Shown here in pieces: positions 1 through 6,594 of a stretch of 7,380 nucleotides of DNA. Position numbers and translations under genes: made by a program. The number at the start of each line of letters is the position of its first letter. The first letter of the stretch is position 1. The notes beneath the pieces are model-generated. The model made no database searches. It saw only the letters and a program-made list of their open reading frames with translations, and was not told the DNA's origin. Source of the stretch: Caryophanales bacterium UBA1624 (GTDB lineage: Bacteria; Bacillota_I; Bacilli_A; RFN20; CAG-826); contig DCMK01000071.1 of assembly GCA_002321395.1 (NCBI GenBank), positions 1-7,380 of the forward strand. Reading direction: 5' to 3'.

Positions 1-366
1 CAGCAATACGCCTGGCTTTTCTCCGAATACGTGGAGAGCATCCCCTCCTCCTACCCCGAGGATGAGATGTACGTGATCGGGGCCTGCAACAGCAATGAGG
101 GATCCCGGACGGACGCTTCCCGTCAAGGAAGGTATAAGCAGATCGCCTTGGTCGAGAACAAGGAATTCAACCGCCTTCAGACGGGCGAAAGCGCCGACGA
201 CGGCTCCCTTTTCTACCAAGGGGATGAGTTCTCTTCTTCCTCTTCCCCCTATTTCCTCCGCGGGGAATGGAACTCGAAGGAAGCGATCAACCTCACCATG
301 AAAGTCGACGAGATCAGCCCGGAGAAAGCGACGATTACCTTAACTTACCAAGGAGGTTCCCTATGA
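1..366 (+). CDS. C-terminal part of an exported protein, possibly an M6-type metallopeptidase
   Basis: The reading frame is open from the first base and ends at TGA 364-366, so about 121 residues of C-terminus are visible and the true start lies outside the window. The visible part is beta-rich: a segment reading YKQIALVENKEFNRL, then GSLFYQGDEFS, a Ser run, and a last strand pair ending KATITLTYQG. A strand with an acidic residue, then 'LF..GD.F', then 'I.V..I....ATITL' is how the C-terminal beta domain of M6 / immune-inhibitor-A-like peptidases usually ends. The catalytic HExxH region would be upstream, so this family call is inference only. The stop overlaps the ATG of the next gene (ATGA), which suggests one transcript and translational coupling. 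It could instead be the tail of any secreted beta-sandwich protein. Confidence 0.6.
   Translation, partial: QQYAWLFSEYVESIPSSYPEDEMYVIGACNSNEGSRTDASRQGRYKQIALVENKEFNRLQTGESADDGSLFYQGDEFSSSSSPYFLRGEWNSKEAINLTMKVDEISPEKATITLTYQGGSL
351..356 (+). promoter_or_regulatory. Strong ribosome binding site inside the upstream gene
   Basis: AGGAGG lies six bases before the ATG at 363, within the last codons of the preceding gene. It decides the start of the lipoprotein gene: the same frame is open further upstream to about 267, but only the ATG at 363 has this site and gives a proper lipoprotein signal peptide. Confidence 0.85.
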
Positions 367-3023
367 AAAACAGCCTGAAAAAAACCTTGCTTTGCCTCTC
401 TTCTTCCCTTTTCCTGCTCTCTTCTTGCAGCGGGGGAGGCCCCGATGGGGGAAGCTCCCTCCCCTCTTCCGAGCCCGCTTCTTCGGATGCCTCCTCGCCC
501 GCGTCCAGCGAGGACCGGGAAAAGGTGATCCTGAACAGCCTAAACGACGCGGTCGAAAGCACCTCCTCCTTCTCCCTCGACGTCTGCCTGACCGGGTTAG
601 ACGGGGCGGAGAGCGACTACACCTTCCAAGCAGTGAGCCCGGATTTCTATTACTACGCCCCGAATAGCGGGGGCTACGCCGTGCTGGAGGAGGATCCGCG
701 CTTCGTCCATGCCTTCACCGCGGAGCATAACGATGAGACGAACGTCTTCGCCTTCTCCATCGACATGCACGGACGCTATTGCTCTATAAAGGACAAATCC
801 TCGCTTTTCTCGAACAGCTTCCTGAACATCCTTTCTACCTACGCGGACGATTTCGTCAAGATCGACGATTACACCTTCGCCTCGACCGAGGCTTCATTGG
901 CGACGGAGTGCAAAGACTTCTTCCAGAGCCGCGCTTTGGGGTACTGCAACTACTTCGAGGTCTCCGTGGACGAATACGGGGACCTCGTAAGCTTCTCCGC
1001 CGCGGAGAAGAGCTTAGACGAGATGTTCGTCGCCGAGAAAGTCCTTTTCCGCCCCTTCGCGAAGGATTCCTTCGCCCCCTTCGCCGCCTGGCGGGAGAAG
1101 GGCTCGCCGATCTCTTTGCGCCTATTCGACATCAAAACCGGCTATGGCGACGATCTTGCCTACCACCTCAACTACCAGGGGGAGCAGGTGACCGTCTCCG
1201 GGATCGTTTCCAGCTTCGACGAGGAAGGGGGCTACGTGATCGCCACCCAAAGCGACTACGCCGGGTCATTGGGGGTCCGGGTCGTGCCCGCGGAGGGAAC
1301 CCCTCTGCCTTCTTTGAAGGACATCGTCTCCGTCACCGGGACGGTGAAGGGGAAGAACTACGTGCCCTATCTAGACCAGGCGAGCTTCGAAAAGACGGGG
1401 GAATCCTCCTATTACCCCTTTTTCGACGAAGAATCCATCGTGAACGTCTATGGGGCTGGCTACTACGGAGCCAACGTGTTCGTGAACACCCCGATCTTCG
1501 GGGATTCGGTCTATTCTACCTACGCCTACGTCTACTCCCTTCCGGAGGCCCCCGCGGAGAAAGGGGATACCACGATCGACTTCATTTGCCCCTCCTTCCG
1601 CAGCCAGGACGGGGATTCCTTCCATTTCTTCCTTTCCCTCCCGGAGGCGATGGAAAAGGAGCGGAAGGCTCAGATCCTGCAAAGCCTCTCTGCCTTCGGC
1701 ACCTATACCAGCGACCCCGGGAGCTATGAACTGGTGAGCCTCGACAAGATGCTCATCCGCTTCTCCCCGCGCCTTGGTTTCGCTTTGGGCCTAGAATACG
1801 GGTCGGAAAGCCGGGTGGGGAAAGCCCTGAGCCCGCAGGAGAAGGTCGCTGAGCTCACCGGGGAGGAGAACTTCCCCTTCCCCAGCTCGGACTCCTATTA
1901 CTGCTACCGCTTCGGGAAGGCCAACCAACGCACTTTGGAAGAGGTTTACGGGAAACCCTATTCGGGAACGGAGGGGGTCTACTACTACTCCGAGGGGCTG
2001 ACCCAAGCGCAGATGGAGGAAGAGATCGAAAACCTTTCTGCCTGCGGCTTCGCCCTTTCCGACCGCATCATGGACGCGAGCCGGGAAGAGCACTCGATCT
2101 ATAAGAAAGGGGACGTGATCGCCGATTTCACCCTATCCTCAGGATACCTCGGAACCGGATACATCTTCAGCCTTTGGGTCTATAAAGGCGACTTGGTCTA
2201 CAAGAGCACCATCCAGGAGGAGCTGGAGGCATCCGTCTCCTTCTTCCCGATCGAGGACTTCATCCAACCCGAGGGGGTCTATCAAGCCGACATGGCCCTT
2301 TACGAGCTGCCCGTCTACGCGGGGAAGAGGTTCGAGGAAGGGTCTTACCTCCCCTGCCTCACCATCGATGTGAATCAGGATTGCTTCGCGACCCTCCGGA
2401 GCCGCTACATCAAGGAGAAGGGCTATTCGACCTATCGGAACCAGAGCGGCACCCCCTATACCTACCGCACCCGCGGGGCCAGCCACTACGTCCTTTGCAA
2501 AGCCCTCGAGGATGGGGAGACCCTGTTCTTGGACATGGCTCTCTACCCCACCACCGATTACACCTTCGCCGGTCACGATACCTTCCAAAACCGCATCGAG
2601 ATCCTCTTCTACAAAGGCGATGCCCCCATCTATCCGGATTACCAATCCGACTTAAGCGAGTTCTTCTCCGAATTCGCGCGGAAGGAAGGGCTCACCGGGG
2701 ACCTTCCGGAAGTCGATTTGCCCGAGGACGCGAAGGTTGAGCTCTGGTATGGGCTGGACGGGATGGAGCAATACTCCTACCTCTATTACGGCTACCTCAG
2801 CGACGTCAACGCCTTCGTCTACACCTCCTCGGTGGAGGAAGCCTACGCCTCCATCGTGGACGGGCTCAAGCAAGCCGGGTTCGTCTTGGATTCGACCACC
2901 CCCAAAGGCAATGAGGTCTACGTCAACCGCGACACGAAGTTCGGCTCCTACATCCTCTTGTTCAAAGACGCGGCCCGGGGGCTCATCCGTTTGAAGCAAG
3001 GCGGGGCGGGGCTCGATTTCTGA
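363..3023 (+). CDS. Large multi-domain lipoprotein of unknown function with an OB-fold-like segment
   Basis: The protein has 886 residues. The N-terminus is a lipoprotein signal peptide: Lys-rich start, hydrophobic core and lipobox LSSC with the lipidated Cys at residue 22. A Ser/Pro/Gly linker to about residue 52 would hold the folded part off the membrane, so it should be anchored on the outer face. Residues about 55-260 look like one alpha/beta domain opening with a helix (ILNSLNDAVE) and rich in aromatic strands. Residues about 265-347 have an OB-fold pattern: GEQVTVSGIV, then GYVIATQ, then VSVTGTVKGK. The rest appears to hold diverged copies of a module with a helix, a G-F/Y turn and strands, for example near residues 435, 550-615, 685-755 and 820-880. 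No catalytic motif is recognised. The start is fixed by AGGAGG at 351 and the ATGA overlap with the preceding gene. A ligand-binding or surface-adhesion role is possible but not shown. Confidence 0.93.
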   Translation: MKNSLKKTLLCLSSSLFLLSSCSGGGPDGGSSLPSSEPASSDASSPASSEDREKVILNSLNDAVESTSSFSLDVCLTGLDGAESDYTFQAVSPDFYYYAPNSGGYAVLEEDPRFVHAFTAEHNDETNVFAFSIDMHGRYCSIKDKSSLFSNSFLNILSTYADDFVKIDDYTFASTEASLATECKDFFQSRALGYCNYFEVSVDEYGDLVSFSAAEKSLDEMFVAEKVLFRPFAKDSFAPFAAWREKGSPISLRLFDIKTGYGDDLAYHLNYQGEQVTVSGIVSSFDEEGGYVIATQSDYAGSLGVRVVPAEGTPLPSLKDIVSVTGTVKGKNYVPYLDQASFEKTGESSYYPFFDEESIVNVYGAGYYGANVFVNTPIFGDSVYSTYAYVYSLPEAPAEKGDTTIDFICPSFRSQDGDSFHFFLSLPEAMEKERKAQILQSLSAFGTYTSDPGSYELVSLDKMLIRFSPRLGFALGLEYGSESRVGKALSPQEKVAELTGEENFPFPSSDSYYCYRFGKANQRTLEEVYGKPYSGTEGVYYYSEGLTQAQMEEEIENLSACGFALSDRIMDASREEHSIYKKGDVIADFTLSSGYLGTGYIFSLWVYKGDLVYKSTIQEELEASVSFFPIEDFIQPEGVYQADMALYELPVYAGKRFEEGSYLPCLTIDVNQDCFATLRSRYIKEKGYSTYRNQSGTPYTYRTRGASHYVLCKALEDGETLFLDMALYPTTDYTFAGHDTFQNRIEILFYKGDAPIYPDYQSDLSEFFSEFARKEGLTGDLPEVDLPEDAKVELWYGLDGMEQYSYLYYGYLSDVNAFVYTSSVEEAYASIVDGLKQAGFVLDSTTPKGNEVYVNRDTKFGSYILLFKDAARGLIRLKQGGAGLDF

Positions 3024-3050
3024 AGCCTCCTTCGCTCCCCCAAAAAATCC

Positions 3051-3085
3051 GAAGCCATCCGGGCGTTCCTGAATGGCTTCTTTTT
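3051..3085 (+). terminator. Rho-independent terminator after the lipoprotein gene
   Basis: An 8-bp stem GAAGCCAT (3051-3058) pairs with ATGGCTTC (3073-3080). After one mismatch a further 4 bp (3060-3063 with 3068-3071, one G-T) close a four-base loop. TTTTT follows at 3081-3085. An A-run at 3042-3047 on the other side means it could also stop transcription on the minus strand. It ends the two-gene unit 28 bases after the lipoprotein stop. Confidence 0.9.
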
Positions 3086-3292
3086 CATTCTAAGGTCGCC
3101 CGCATCCATACAATGGACGCGGAAAAGGATTTCTAAAACCAATGCGCGCCCCTGCTTTTTGCATCAAGCGCCGAGAAGGGACGTCCTTTGCTTTGCCGTT
3201 TTGCCTAGCCTCCCTATGCGGCCAAATAGGAAGCGCGATCGCCCCTATATTCCAAAGGCAAAAGAATCTAGGGCCAATGGGCCGGGCAAGAC

Positions 3293-3298
3293 TATAAT
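3293..3298 (+). promoter_or_regulatory. Consensus -10 box for the EamA transporter gene
   Basis: TATAAT sits 17 bases before the ATG at 3316. No good -35 hexamer is seen 16-18 bases upstream (the region reads AGGGCC-like) and there is no TGn extension. With a start point about seven bases downstream the leader would be only about ten bases and without a Shine-Dalgarno, so the mRNA may be nearly leaderless. The rest of 3086-3315 shows no gene. Confidence 0.55.
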
Positions 3299-3315
3299 CG
3301 GTTTGGGTTAACTTT

Positions 3316-4209
3316 ATGTGGCTCGTATTTGCCTTTGTATCCGCCTTTGCGACTTCCCTCACGACCATAACCGCCAAAATCGGGATCAAGAACGTCAATT
3401 CGGACTTCGCGACGTTCTACCGGACCGGAATCGTGATTTTGGGGTCTTTGGCGATGTGCCTGATCACCGGGAGCCTTCCTTCCTTTTCCTCTCTAACCTG
3501 GGAGAACTGGCTCTATCTGGCCCTTTCTGGTTTGTGCACGGGCCTTTCCTGGCTTTGCTATTACCGCGCGATCAAACTCGGGGACGTGAGCAAAGTGGCC
3601 CCCATCGATAAGTCCAGCTTCATCCTCAGCAGCGTCCTTTTCTTGATATTCTTCTTTCCCGAGACCACCAAGGGAGGGGACGGCCTTACCATTGGGATGC
3701 TTTTCCTCTCGATGGCCTTGATGCTTGCGGGGACGTTATTGATGATCGGCAAAATCGAAAAGGGCCAGCCTTTATCGAAGGCGTGGCTTTTCTACGCGGT
3801 TTTGTCGGCGGTGTTCGCGGGGCTGGTTTCTTTCTTCTGCAAGCTGGGGCTATCCGGGATCCCCACCGACCTCGGGACCTTGATCCGCACGGTCATCGTC
3901 TTCCTCTTCTCGGGGGCGATCGTCTTGGCGAGGAAGGAATATAAAGGGGTATCCGCTTTAACGGGGAAGGACTGGGTTTTCTTAAGCGTTTCCGGCCTCT
4001 TCACCGGGGTGGCTTGGCTCAGCGAGTACTACGCGCTCAATTGGGATGGATCCAACCCCATCGCCGTCAATTCCATCGGGAAGCTTTCCATTCTTTTGAC
4101 GATGCTGTTCTCCTTCTTGTTCCTCAAAGAGAAGTTCACGAAAAAATCCCTGCTGGGATTGGCGTTCCTCACCGCAGGGATCGTGCTGATCATCGTTTTC
4201 AGCCTTTGA
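3316..4209 (+). CDS. EamA family (DMT superfamily) transporter
   Basis: This is an integral membrane protein of 297 residues, the usual length of a two-EamA-domain transporter. About ten hydrophobic helices are visible, the first opening at the N-terminus (MWLVFAFVSAFATSLTT). The halves are an internal duplication: GLSWLCYYRAIKLGDVSKVAPI followed by helix and PE in the first matches GVAWLSEYYALNWDGSNPIAV followed by helix and KEKF in the second. The family exports or exchanges small metabolites such as amino acids; the substrate cannot be read from sequence. The start ATG agrees with where relatives begin, although no ribosome site precedes it. The gene stands alone after a terminator and converges with the methyltransferase gene, so it is probably transcribed singly from the TATAAT at 3293. 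Confidence 0.93.
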   Translation: MWLVFAFVSAFATSLTTITAKIGIKNVNSDFATFYRTGIVILGSLAMCLITGSLPSFSSLTWENWLYLALSGLCTGLSWLCYYRAIKLGDVSKVAPIDKSSFILSSVLFLIFFFPETTKGGDGLTIGMLFLSMALMLAGTLLMIGKIEKGQPLSKAWLFYAVLSAVFAGLVSFFCKLGLSGIPTDLGTLIRTVIVFLFSGAIVLARKEYKGVSALTGKDWVFLSVSGLFTGVAWLSEYYALNWDGSNPIAVNSIGKLSILLTMLFSFLFLKEKFTKKSLLGLAFLTAGIVLIIVFSL

Positions 4210-4261
4210 GGATCCACGGGTCCGCTATTTTGCCTTTCCGGGCAGGCAAAACGCTTGCCTG
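4210..4261. terminator. Overlapping hairpins between convergent genes, possible bidirectional terminator
   Basis: Three inverted repeats fit in 52 bases. GGATC...GGTCC-type pairing at 4210-4223 is followed by a short ATTTT. TTTTGCCT 4228-4235 pairs with AGGCAAAA 4244-4251 (loop of 8). CAGGCAA 4243-4249 pairs with TTGCCTG 4255-4261 (loop of 5). The last two share an arm and are mutually exclusive. The U-tracts lie inside the stems rather than after them, so a terminator role is inferred from position between two converging stops. Confidence 0.4.
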
Positions 4262-4294
4262 AGCAGGGTTTCCCCGAATCCTCCTCGCCTCTTC

Positions 4295-4855
4295 TTAGAG
4301 GTTTTCGTTCCGCGACCGCCGTTTTCCTTCTTGCCGGGTTTTTGGGAGGCGAAATGAGGAAGCGCCGTTCCCCTCGATTCGGAGCAGAGCGGCCTTCCTT
4401 TTCATCCCCCCGGCGTATCCGGTCAAATCCCCATTCGCCCCCATCACCCGATGGCAGGGCACTACGATTGATAAGGGGTTGCGCCCCACCGCTCCCCCGA
4501 CGGCTTGGGAAGACGCCCTCTTCCCCGTTTCGATTTCGATTTCCTTGGCGATTTCCCCATAGGTCATTGTCTCGCCATAAGGGATGGTCAATAGGATTCC
4601 CCAAACCCGTTTTTGGAAAGGGGTGGCCCCTTCAAAGGAAATTGGAGGGATCTTGCCCGGGTTGTTCCCTTTGAAATAGGCATCGAGCCAATGTTTGCTT
4701 TCTTCGAAAACCGGAAGGTCGGCGTCTCCGCCGCCCTTTTCATTTGCCGTTCCGAAGGGGCTCTGCGCGGAAAAGGAAAGCCCAGTCAGGTCTTTTCCGT
4801 CGCTTGCGAGGATGATTTTCCCCAAGGGGGATGAATAGAAATTCAAATACCTCAT
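4295..4855 (-). CDS. ogt: Methylated-DNA--protein-cysteine S-methyltransferase (Ogt type)
   Basis: This suicide repair enzyme moves the alkyl group from O6-alkylguanine (and O4-alkylthymine) in DNA onto its own cysteine. The protein has 186 residues. The N-terminal ribonuclease-like domain covers about 1-75. The DNA-binding part starts at TPFQKRVWGIL (about 78) and includes PYGETMTYGEIAKEI. The active-site motif is PCHRV with Cys134, and the Asn hinge is Asn126 in GRNP. GDLTGYAGG follows, as is typical. The helix position that holds an Arg finger in human MGMT is Gln117 here (SSQAVGGAVG), a substitution I recall from other Firmicute proteins, so not alarming. After LLRIEGNG there is an extra basic tail of about 22 residues. 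A purine-rich ribosome site (AAAGGAAAGG on the minus strand) lies a few bases before the ATG. It converges with the transporter gene. Confidence 0.95.
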   Translation of the reverse strand: MRYLNFYSSPLGKIILASDGKDLTGLSFSAQSPFGTANEKGGGDADLPVFEESKHWLDAYFKGNNPGKIPPISFEGATPFQKRVWGILLTIPYGETMTYGEIAKEIEIETGKRASSQAVGGAVGRNPLSIVVPCHRVMGANGDLTGYAGGMKRKAALLRIEGNGASSFRLPKTRQEGKRRSRNENL

Positions 4856-5115
4856 TCGTTTCCTTTCCTTTTTTCGGGATCATGCAGCTTGGAGCGTGGG
4901 GGGAGGCAAAATCTGCAAGAACAATCCTCCAGTTGCCACGCCGAAGTCTCGACCGGGTTTTGCCAAACGCCTTGGCTTCTTGCCTTAAACGGCCTCTTCT
5001 AAAAAAGCAAAGAGAGCGGCGAAAGGCAAGCTTATTCGCCCAAAAACAAACAAAGCGCCTTGAAAGATGCCGATCCGGAAAAGCCTTCTTAAAGGTTTCC
5101 AAGAAGAACCATTGG
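4856..5115. other. Intergenic spacer with an interrupted inverted repeat, no gene seen
   Basis: These 260 bases separate two minus-strand genes. The long frames across it have no recognisable protein. The clearest structure is GCGTGG (4894-4899) with CCACGC (4936-4941), enclosing GGAGG (4902-4906) with CCTCC (4926-4930) and a 19-base loop. It lies just upstream of the methyltransferase start and could be a leader structure. I do not find a convincing terminator for the regulator gene ending at 5116; only a 4-bp stem followed by CTTTT on the minus strand is visible near 5080-5095. Confidence 0.4.
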
Positions 5116-6447
5116 TTACCTGTCCAAGCTCTGATAGCGCGTGGTGCGGCTTCCGCCAAGCCGCTTGATTTGGCCATTATCCAGCATCGTCTTTAAAATA
5201 CGGCCTGCCGTGGACTGGCTGACGCCCAACAACGATTGAACTTCTTTGCGGGTAATGGCGGGATGTTCCGTTAAGAACCCCAGTATCGTTTCTTCGTTAG
5301 AAGCCAATTCCGGAGGGAACGTTTCCTCGTTTTCTTTGGGCATCTCCGATTCTTTCGGCGCGGCATTGACGTTGGGAAGGACGATTTTGAAAGCGTTGTG
5401 AGTGGTCGTGATTTTTGGCTGTGCTTGAGCGTCTTTGTAGGCACCCATGATTTTTTTCACGCCCGTCCCATACGCTTCAATCAGCTGCAAGCGATAGAAT
5501 ACGTTGGCAAGATGCGGGTTTCTGCAAACGGAAATCCCCATCATCAAATCGCTCAGCTCCAAACCGGGAAGCAGTCCACCGATAGAAACCAATTCAATCC
5601 GATCCTCGTAAATGCTGATTAGGGTACTGGCTTGAAAAGAATACTCCCGGTGCACCAAGGAGTTCAGCAATGCTTCGCGAACAGCCGCCTCCGGATAATC
5701 CCGAGTATCAATTCGTAGAAGTTTCTTGAAGGTAGCGTGAGTCTGATTATGGATATTAATATAGTCATATGCCTCATTAAGCTGTTGAATCAAAGAACCT
5801 GCAAACTCCCTTCGATCCTTAAATACATCTTGATTGACTCCTTCGAATACAGCCACTTTTATCGTGAAGGGACACTGTTCAGACAAGAGCAATCCAAGGT
5901 TGGTATAAACGCCATCTGGAGAGACGATTTTTAGAGTCTGCATTTGAGGCCGTCCGAAAGTCACGTTCCGTTTTGCGAATTCATTTCTTGCTGCATCAAA
6001 AGTCAAATCCTGATCGATCGATCGCATCTCTTCGAAACTGTCTCCGTCCGTTTCCTTGATCATCCGCCGAATGGCCTCATCCGTTGCCGGAGCGCAAGAA
6101 TATCCTTGCCGCACATATACGCCCTCGGGTCTTAGCCCTTTCTTTGCCAAATAATAAGGACGGTTCGCGCCGCGTTGGACGTGAACGGCAACAACAGTTT
6201 TTCCGCTGCAATTCATCGCCTCATAATGAATGAACATGGTGATATCCGGTTTTATGCCATCTCGCACCATGTTGGCAATCCGTAAAACACATTCGTCAGC
6301 ATTCTCAACGCCCAGCACGGCACCATCATCTGCCACGCCAACATAGATTATGCCGCCAGCGCTGTTGGCGAATGCAACAATCTCCTTTTTGACATCGTCC
6401 GTTGCAATGGATTTTAATTCAATCGTTTCCGCTTCTTGGAATCCCAT
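5116..6447 (-). CDS. AlbA_2 / HATPase_c_4 domain protein with C-terminal winged helix (RecG-like putative transcriptional regulator)
   Basis: The protein is 443 residues from ATG 6447. Residues about 5-125 form the AlbA_2 (Schlafen AlbA-like) domain: E..TIELK at the start, FANSAGGIIYVGVADDG at 26-42 and GVYVRQG near 110. The GHKL-like HATPase_c_4 region shows YPEAAVREALLNSLVHREYS at 251-270, then RNPHLANVFYRL and EAYGTGVKKI at 309-333. A Glu/Pro-rich linker (about 361-382) leads to a winged helix at 385-443, with ITRKEVQSLLGVSQSTAGRIL as its helix-turn-helix. Families of this type are often called 'ATP-dependent DNA helicase RecG-like', but there are no helicase motifs; a DNA-binding regulator is the better reading. 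A GTG at 6456 is also possible, but AGAGGTGA sits at proper spacing before ATG 6447 and would include that GTG. The gene is alone, its base composition looks more AT-rich than the genes to its left, and its upstream region carries the octamer array, suggesting autoregulation and possible transfer. Confidence 0.93.
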   Translation of the reverse strand: MGFQEAETIELKSIATDDVKKEIVAFANSAGGIIYVGVADDGAVLGVENADECVLRIANMVRDGIKPDITMFIHYEAMNCSGKTVVAVHVQRGANRPYYLAKKGLRPEGVYVRQGYSCAPATDEAIRRMIKETDGDSFEEMRSIDQDLTFDAARNEFAKRNVTFGRPQMQTLKIVSPDGVYTNLGLLLSEQCPFTIKVAVFEGVNQDVFKDRREFAGSLIQQLNEAYDYINIHNQTHATFKKLLRIDTRDYPEAAVREALLNSLVHREYSFQASTLISIYEDRIELVSIGGLLPGLELSDLMMGISVCRNPHLANVFYRLQLIEAYGTGVKKIMGAYKDAQAQPKITTTHNAFKIVLPNVNAAPKESEMPKENEETFPPELASNEETILGFLTEHPAITRKEVQSLLGVSQSTAGRILKTMLDNGQIKRLGGSRTTRYQSLDR

Positions 6448-6468
6448 TTCATTCACCTCTTCGCTTTA

Positions 6469-6518
6469 TTCTACCCATTTTTTAACCATATTCTAACCTT
6501 TCTAATCACTTTCTAACC
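6469..6518. repeat. Five direct TTYTAAYC-like octamers, probable operator of the AlbA_2 regulator
   Basis: Octamers begin at 6469 (TTCTACCC), 6480 (TTTTAACC), 6491 (TTCTAACC), 6500 (TTCTAATC) and 6511 (TTCTAACC). Their offsets are 11, 11, 9 and 11 bases, so the sites fall on nearly the same face of the helix. On the minus strand they read GGTTAGAA and lie about 20-70 bases before the regulator's ATG. Two of them contain TAGAAT (minus strand, 6468-6473 and 6490-6495), which are the likeliest -10 boxes, so a bound protein would cover the promoter. Repression by the encoded winged-helix protein is inference. Confidence 0.75.
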
Positions 6519-6543
6519 AATTTTCCACATAAAACTGGTTAGA
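6512..6543. repeat. Large imperfect inverted repeat ending the octamer array
   Basis: TCTAACCA (6512-6519) pairs with TGGTTAGA (6536-6543). After one A-C mismatch, TTTT (6521-6524) pairs with AAAA (6531-6534) around the loop CCACAT. One arm is the last direct octamer of the array and the other is its only inverted copy (GGTTAGAT, 6537-6544). No T-run follows, so an operator dyad is more likely than a terminator. Confidence 0.7.
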
Positions 6544-6579
6544 TTAAGATGAATAGACAGGAAGAAAGAGAATGACCTC

Positions 6580-6594
6580 CTTTCTACTAGAAAG
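6580..6594. repeat. 15-base palindrome with the TTCTA core
   Basis: CTTTCTA (6580-6586) and TAGAAAG (6588-6594) are perfect inverted arms around a single C. The arm shares TTTCTA with the direct octamers at 6500 and 6511, so it may be a further, symmetric binding site about 60 bases upstream of the array. No gene start is adjacent to it on the + strand. Confidence 0.55.

Noticed and set aside
4029..4674. Long frames of 139-191 codons on both strands around the methyltransferase gene
   Set aside because: They are Arg/Pro/Ser-rich shadows of the transporter and methyltransferase genes, whose motifs are unmistakable in other frames.
6576..6586. ACCTCCTTTCTA-like stretch resembling the 3' end of 16S rRNA
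   Set aside because: The preceding bases do not match the conserved 16S 3' end, so this is a short coincidence rather than an rRNA remnant.
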